In this document: piece by piece, positions 5,017 to 8,003 of the stretch | How positions within the stretch are numbered: the stretch's first letter is position 1 | How the letters are laid out: each line of letters opens with the position of its first letter | Assembly: GCA_002278985.1 (NCBI GenBank) | Contig: NCJP01000064.1 | Span: 1-8,003 of the forward strand | Reading direction: 5' to 3' | DNA from: Erythrobacter sp. 34-65-8 | GTDB taxonomy: Bacteria; Pseudomonadota; Alphaproteobacteria; Sphingomonadales; Sphingomonadaceae | DNA: 8,003 nucleotides | Position numbers and translations under genes: made by a program | Notes under the pieces: model-generated | Databases searched by the model: none | Told to the model about the DNA's origin: nothing | Seen by the model: the letters and a program-made list of their open reading frames with translations, nothing else

Positions 5017-5977
5017 GGCGTTCTGGGGCTGGCCGCCGCCGGTGCTCGATCCGGCTGGTCCATATGCGAACAGCGTGACGACGCTGGCATGGGCGTTGTT
5101 CGGCCTGGGCGTGTTCGTCACCGCCGTCGTCATCGCCGCCTTGTGGGTTGCGGTGAAGGGCCCGGCGCGGTGGAAAGCCATGCTGGGCGGCGAGCGGGCG
5201 ATCTGGATCGGCGGCGTGGCATTTCCCGGCGTGGTGCTTACCGCGTTGCTGGTGTGGGGGCTGACCCTGACCGCCAGTCTGACCGAGCCCATTCGCGGTG
5301 ACGAGATGCGCATCCGCGTGACCGGCGAGATGTGGTGGTTTCGGGTCCAGTATCTCGACGGAAGCGGCGCAGTGATCATGGAGGATGCCAACGAAATCCA
5401 TATTCCGGTGGGTGTACCCGTGGTGCTGGAACTGGAATCGGCCGATGTGATCCACAGCTTCTGGGTGCCGCACCTGTCGGGCAAGAAGGACATGATTCCC
5501 GGACGACGTACCTTGCTGCGGGTCGAGGCTGATCGGGCCGGGGAGTTCGGCGGGGTCTGCGCCGAATATTGCGGAATGCAGCACGCCCTGATGGGCTTCG
5601 TCGCGGTGGCGCATGAACCGGCGGCTTGGGAAGAGTGGCGGCAAGGCAGGACGCAGGCGCTGGCGCCAGTCGATCTGGCAAACGGTCCGCCTGATGAAGC
5701 CGGATCACAGGGCCAGTCCCTGTTCATGGAGAGCGGCTGTGCTGCCTGTCATCGTGTGGCCGGGACGAAGGCCACCGGGCTTGCCGGGCCCGACCTCACC
5801 CATGTCGGCTCGCGCCGCACGCTGGGTGCAGGCATCCTGCCCAACAACCGGGGCACCATGATGGGCTGGATCGGTGACAGCCAGTCGATCAAGCCCGGCA
5901 ACCGCATGCCCAGCTACGATGTTCTCTCTGCAGAAGAAATCGAGGCGATCGCCACCTGGCTCGGGCAGCAGCAATGA
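5009..5977 (+). CDS. coxB: CoxB, caa3-type cytochrome c oxidase subunit II with fused cytochrome c domain
   Basis: Subunit II receives electrons from cytochrome c at its CuA centre and passes them to haem a of subunit I. The 322-residue protein has two transmembrane helices (about 26-48 and 65-88), a periplasmic cupredoxin domain (about 98-205) and a C-terminal cytochrome c domain (about 230-322) that makes it a caa3-type subunit. All six CuA ligands are visible: H149, C184, E186, C188, H192 and M195. The tryptophan pair W109-W110 lies at the usual electron entry position. The haem c site is C244-x-x-C247-H248 with M300 (NRMPSY) as sixth ligand. No signal peptide or lipobox is evident, so it may keep its N terminus. 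The usual ExxW...P motif in helix 2 is not clear; only E62 lies nearby. The start overlaps the upstream cytochrome by 8 nt and the stop overlaps the coxA start (ATGA). Confidence 0.95.
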   Translation: MIEAFWGWPPPVLDPAGPYANSVTTLAWALFGLGVFVTAVVIAALWVAVKGPARWKAMLGGERAIWIGGVAFPGVVLTALLVWGLTLTASLTEPIRGDEMRIRVTGEMWWFRVQYLDGSGAVIMEDANEIHIPVGVPVVLELESADVIHSFWVPHLSGKKDMIPGRRTLLRVEADRAGEFGGVCAEYCGMQHALMGFVAVAHEPAAWEEWRQGRTQALAPVDLANGPPDEAGSQGQSLFMESGCAACHRVAGTKATGLAGPDLTHVGSRRTLGAGILPNNRGTMMGWIGDSQSIKPGNRMPSYDVLSAEEIEAIATWLGQQQ

Positions 5978-8003
5978 GGTCGGAAACCGGCTTCGATCCG
6001 GCGCTTTACGCGCGTTTCCCGACCGAGAGGCGTCCGGATAGCGAGGTGGAGGAGCTGGAGCGGGTCTGGCAGGCCCCCAGGGGATGGCGCCTGCTGACCG
6101 CCGTCAACAACAACTACGTCGGCTTCTGGTACGTCGTCACCGCGTTCGGCTTTTTCGTTGCCGCCGGCATTCTGGCACTGGGCATGCGGGTGCAACTGGC
6201 CGCACCGATGCAGGACTTCCTGGGGGCGGAAACCTACAACCAGTTCTTCACCATGCACGGCACGGTGATGATGTTCCTGTTCGCGGTGCCGATGGTGGAG
6301 GCGATCGGCGTCATGCTGCTGCCGCAGATGCTGGCGGCGCGGGACCTGCCGTTTCCGCGCCTCTCGGCCTATGCCTACTGGGCCTATGCGGTGGGAGGAA
6401 CGCTGTTCTTCTTCTCGCTGTTCGTCGGCCTCGCGCCAGACGGCGGCTGGTTCATGTATCCTCCGCTGACATCGATTGCCTTCAGCCCGGATATCAACGT
6501 CGATTTCTGGCTGCTGGGCATCGGCTTCATCGAGATATCTGCCATCGCCGGGGCAATCGAGATCATCGTCGGCGTGCTGCGGACCCGCGCCCCTGGCATG
6601 ACGCTCGACAAGATGCCCATGTTCGCCTGGGCCATGCTGGTGTTCGCGGTGATGATCCTGGTCGCCTTTCCCGCAGTGATCCTGTGCACGATGCTGCTGG
6701 AGATCGAGCGCGCCTTCAACTGGCCGTTCTTCGATGCCACACGCGGCGGTGACCCGCTCTTGTGGCAGCACCTGTTCTGGTTCTTCGGCCATCCGGAGGT
6801 CTATATCATTTTCATCCCCGCCGCCGGGCTGATGTCGATGATGGTGGCGTCCGTCGCGCGCACCCCGCTGATCGGTTACCGGCTTAACGTGCTGGCGCTG
6901 GTTGCCACCGGTTTCATCAGCTTCGGCGTATGGGCGCACCACATGTTCACCACTGACATGCCGCGCGTATCGGCGGGATACTTTTCCGCTGCCAGCATGG
7001 CTGTGAGCCTGCCGGCCGGAATCCAGGTGTTCTGCTGGATCGCCACGCTCGCCAGCGGGACAATCCGGTGGACCACGCCGGCGCTGTTCGTGGTCGGCAG
7101 CGTGATCGTGTTCACCATGGGCGGCCTGACCGGCGTGATGGTGGGGATGGTGCCGTTCGACTGGCAGGCGCACGACACTTACTTTATCGTGGCGCACCTG
7201 CATTATGTCCTGCTGGGCGGGATGGTGTTCCCGATGTTCGCGGCGTTCTACCACTGGCACGGCATGACCAGCAGCCGCGCCCTCTCCGACCGGGTGGGTC
7301 AATGGGTGTTCTGGCTGATGTTCGGCGGTCTGCACCTGACCTTCTTCCCGATGCACCTCACCGGGTTGATGGGAATGCCCCGGCGGGTCTACACTTATAT
7401 GCCGGGGCGAAAACTGGACCTGCTCAACCTGCTGTCGACCGCCGGGGCGTTCGTGATGGCGGCGGGGGTTTTGCTGTTCCTGGCCGATTGTGCCCGCAAC
7501 CTGCGCTTCACCAAGACCAAGGATATCGGCAACATCTACGGCGGCAGCACGCTCGAATGGTTGCCGACCGGGCTCTATTCAGCCCGTTCGATCCCGGTGG
7601 TGAGCTCACGTGATCCGCTGTGGGACCGGCCGGAAATCTGCCGGGAAGTGGAGGAGGGGCGCTATTTCCTGCCCCGCTCGGTCACCGGCCGGCGCGAGAC
7701 GCTGATTACCTCTACCGTGATGGCGGAGCCACAATATGTCCAGCTGATGCCCGGCCCCTCCGGCTGGCCCATGGCGGCGGCGGTGTTTACAGCCGGGTTT
7801 TTCCTCGCGCTGACCGTGCAGGCCTATGCGTTTGCGATTGTCTGCGGGATTGTTGCAGTGGTCAGCACACTGCGCTGGCTGTGGGATACTGATCGCCCGA
7901 TTGCACAGCAGCAAGCGGAGATCGGTGCCGGGATCACCGTGCCGATTTCGATCACCGGCAGCAACAGCAACCCGAGTGTGAACTCGCTGCCGGGCTTCAG
8001 CGC
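5974..8003 (+). CDS. coxA: CoxA, haem-copper oxidase subunit I, probably fused to subunit III (partial, first 676 codons)
   Basis: This is the catalytic subunit that reduces oxygen to water, embedded in the inner membrane. The frame opens at ATG 5974, overlapping the coxB stop, and runs to the right edge with no stop codon. A twelve-helix subunit I domain covers about residues 44-510. Ligands seen: H95 and H410 (haem a), H408 (haem a3), and H273, H322 and H323 (CuB), with Y277 for the His-Tyr crosslink. E275 in GHPEVY marks an A1-type oxidase, and D124 at the D-pathway entry is kept. The K-pathway threonine and lysine are Ala348 and Gln351, and the D-pathway asparagine is Ser131. After a polar linker, a further hydrophobic hairpin at about 600-635 follows PGPSGWP, as in the roughly 830-850-residue CoxA-CoxC fusions. 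The subunit III part itself lies mostly outside, so the fusion is inferred. Confidence 0.95.
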   Translation, partial: MRSETGFDPALYARFPTERRPDSEVEELERVWQAPRGWRLLTAVNNNYVGFWYVVTAFGFFVAAGILALGMRVQLAAPMQDFLGAETYNQFFTMHGTVMMFLFAVPMVEAIGVMLLPQMLAARDLPFPRLSAYAYWAYAVGGTLFFFSLFVGLAPDGGWFMYPPLTSIAFSPDINVDFWLLGIGFIEISAIAGAIEIIVGVLRTRAPGMTLDKMPMFAWAMLVFAVMILVAFPAVILCTMLLEIERAFNWPFFDATRGGDPLLWQHLFWFFGHPEVYIIFIPAAGLMSMMVASVARTPLIGYRLNVLALVATGFISFGVWAHHMFTTDMPRVSAGYFSAASMAVSLPAGIQVFCWIATLASGTIRWTTPALFVVGSVIVFTMGGLTGVMVGMVPFDWQAHDTYFIVAHLHYVLLGGMVFPMFAAFYHWHGMTSSRALSDRVGQWVFWLMFGGLHLTFFPMHLTGLMGMPRRVYTYMPGRKLDLLNLLSTAGAFVMAAGVLLFLADCARNLRFTKTKDIGNIYGGSTLEWLPTGLYSARSIPVVSSRDPLWDRPEICREVEEGRYFLPRSVTGRRETLITSTVMAEPQYVQLMPGPSGWPMAAAVFTAGFFLALTVQAYAFAIVCGIVAVVSTLRWLWDTDRPIAQQQAEIGAGITVPISITGSNSNPSVNSLPGFS

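Noticed and set aside
4219..5727. A 502-codon open frame on the minus strand across the cytochrome c and coxB genes
   Set aside because: It spans two well-supported genes on the plus strand and part of another on the minus strand, and shows no domain pattern. The CuA and haem motifs prove the other frames.
5914..7356. A 480-codon open frame on the minus strand opposite coxA
   Set aside because: Its composition is dominated by His, Arg, Glu and Gln, the mirror of a GC-rich membrane-protein gene. The plus-strand CoxA has all metal ligands, so this is a shadow frame.

Overview
The window is GC-rich, densely packed bacterial DNA that reads like a chromosomal respiratory locus of an aerobic alphaproteobacterium. 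The style of the cbb3, OmpW and MaoC proteins suggests Sphingomonadales (Erythrobacter/Novosphingobium type). That lineage call is inference from protein resemblance, not from a marker gene. I see no mobile element, tRNA, rRNA or CRISPR array.

Left part (1-1220): on the minus strand, the N-terminal 91 codons of CcoN, the catalytic subunit of the high-affinity cbb3 oxidase, run off the left edge. Upstream of it on the same strand is a Crp/Fnr-family regulator gene. Two near-identical FNR/FixK-type palindromes, TTGACCTGAGTCAA (329-342) and TTGACCTGCGTCAA (1117-1130), lie before ccoN and in the divergent regulator/ompW spacer. The regulator has the FNR-type recognition helix (E200, S203, R204) but lacks the N-terminal cysteine cluster of oxygen-sensing FNR.

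Middle part (1221-2470): ompW encodes an outer-membrane 8-strand barrel and is followed by a strong hairpin. Next comes a small MaoC-like hot-dog-fold acyl-CoA hydratase with no obvious link to respiration.

Right part (2538-8003): this is a caa3-type cytochrome c oxidase locus. It contains a CtaG_caa3-type assembly protein, a cytochrome b561-like membrane protein, a di-haem c4-like lipoprotein on the minus strand, a mono-haem c lipoprotein, CoxB (CuA domain plus fused cytochrome c domain) and a long CoxA that runs off the right edge. CoxA keeps every haem and CuB ligand and the D-pathway aspartate and glutamate. At the K-pathway lysine position it has Gln351, and at the K-pathway threonine it has Ala348. 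The D-pathway constriction asparagine is Ser131.

A plausible reading is a branch point for oxygen respiration. The cbb3 oxidase and OmpW would be switched on by an FNR-like protein at low oxygen. The caa3 oxidase would be served by its own small set of lipoprotein cytochromes c and perhaps a b-type quinol-side cytochrome. The genes are compact, with ATGA overlaps at ctaG/b561 and coxB/coxA, an 8-nt overlap at cytochrome c/coxB, a 77-bp convergent overlap, and two likely TTG start codons.
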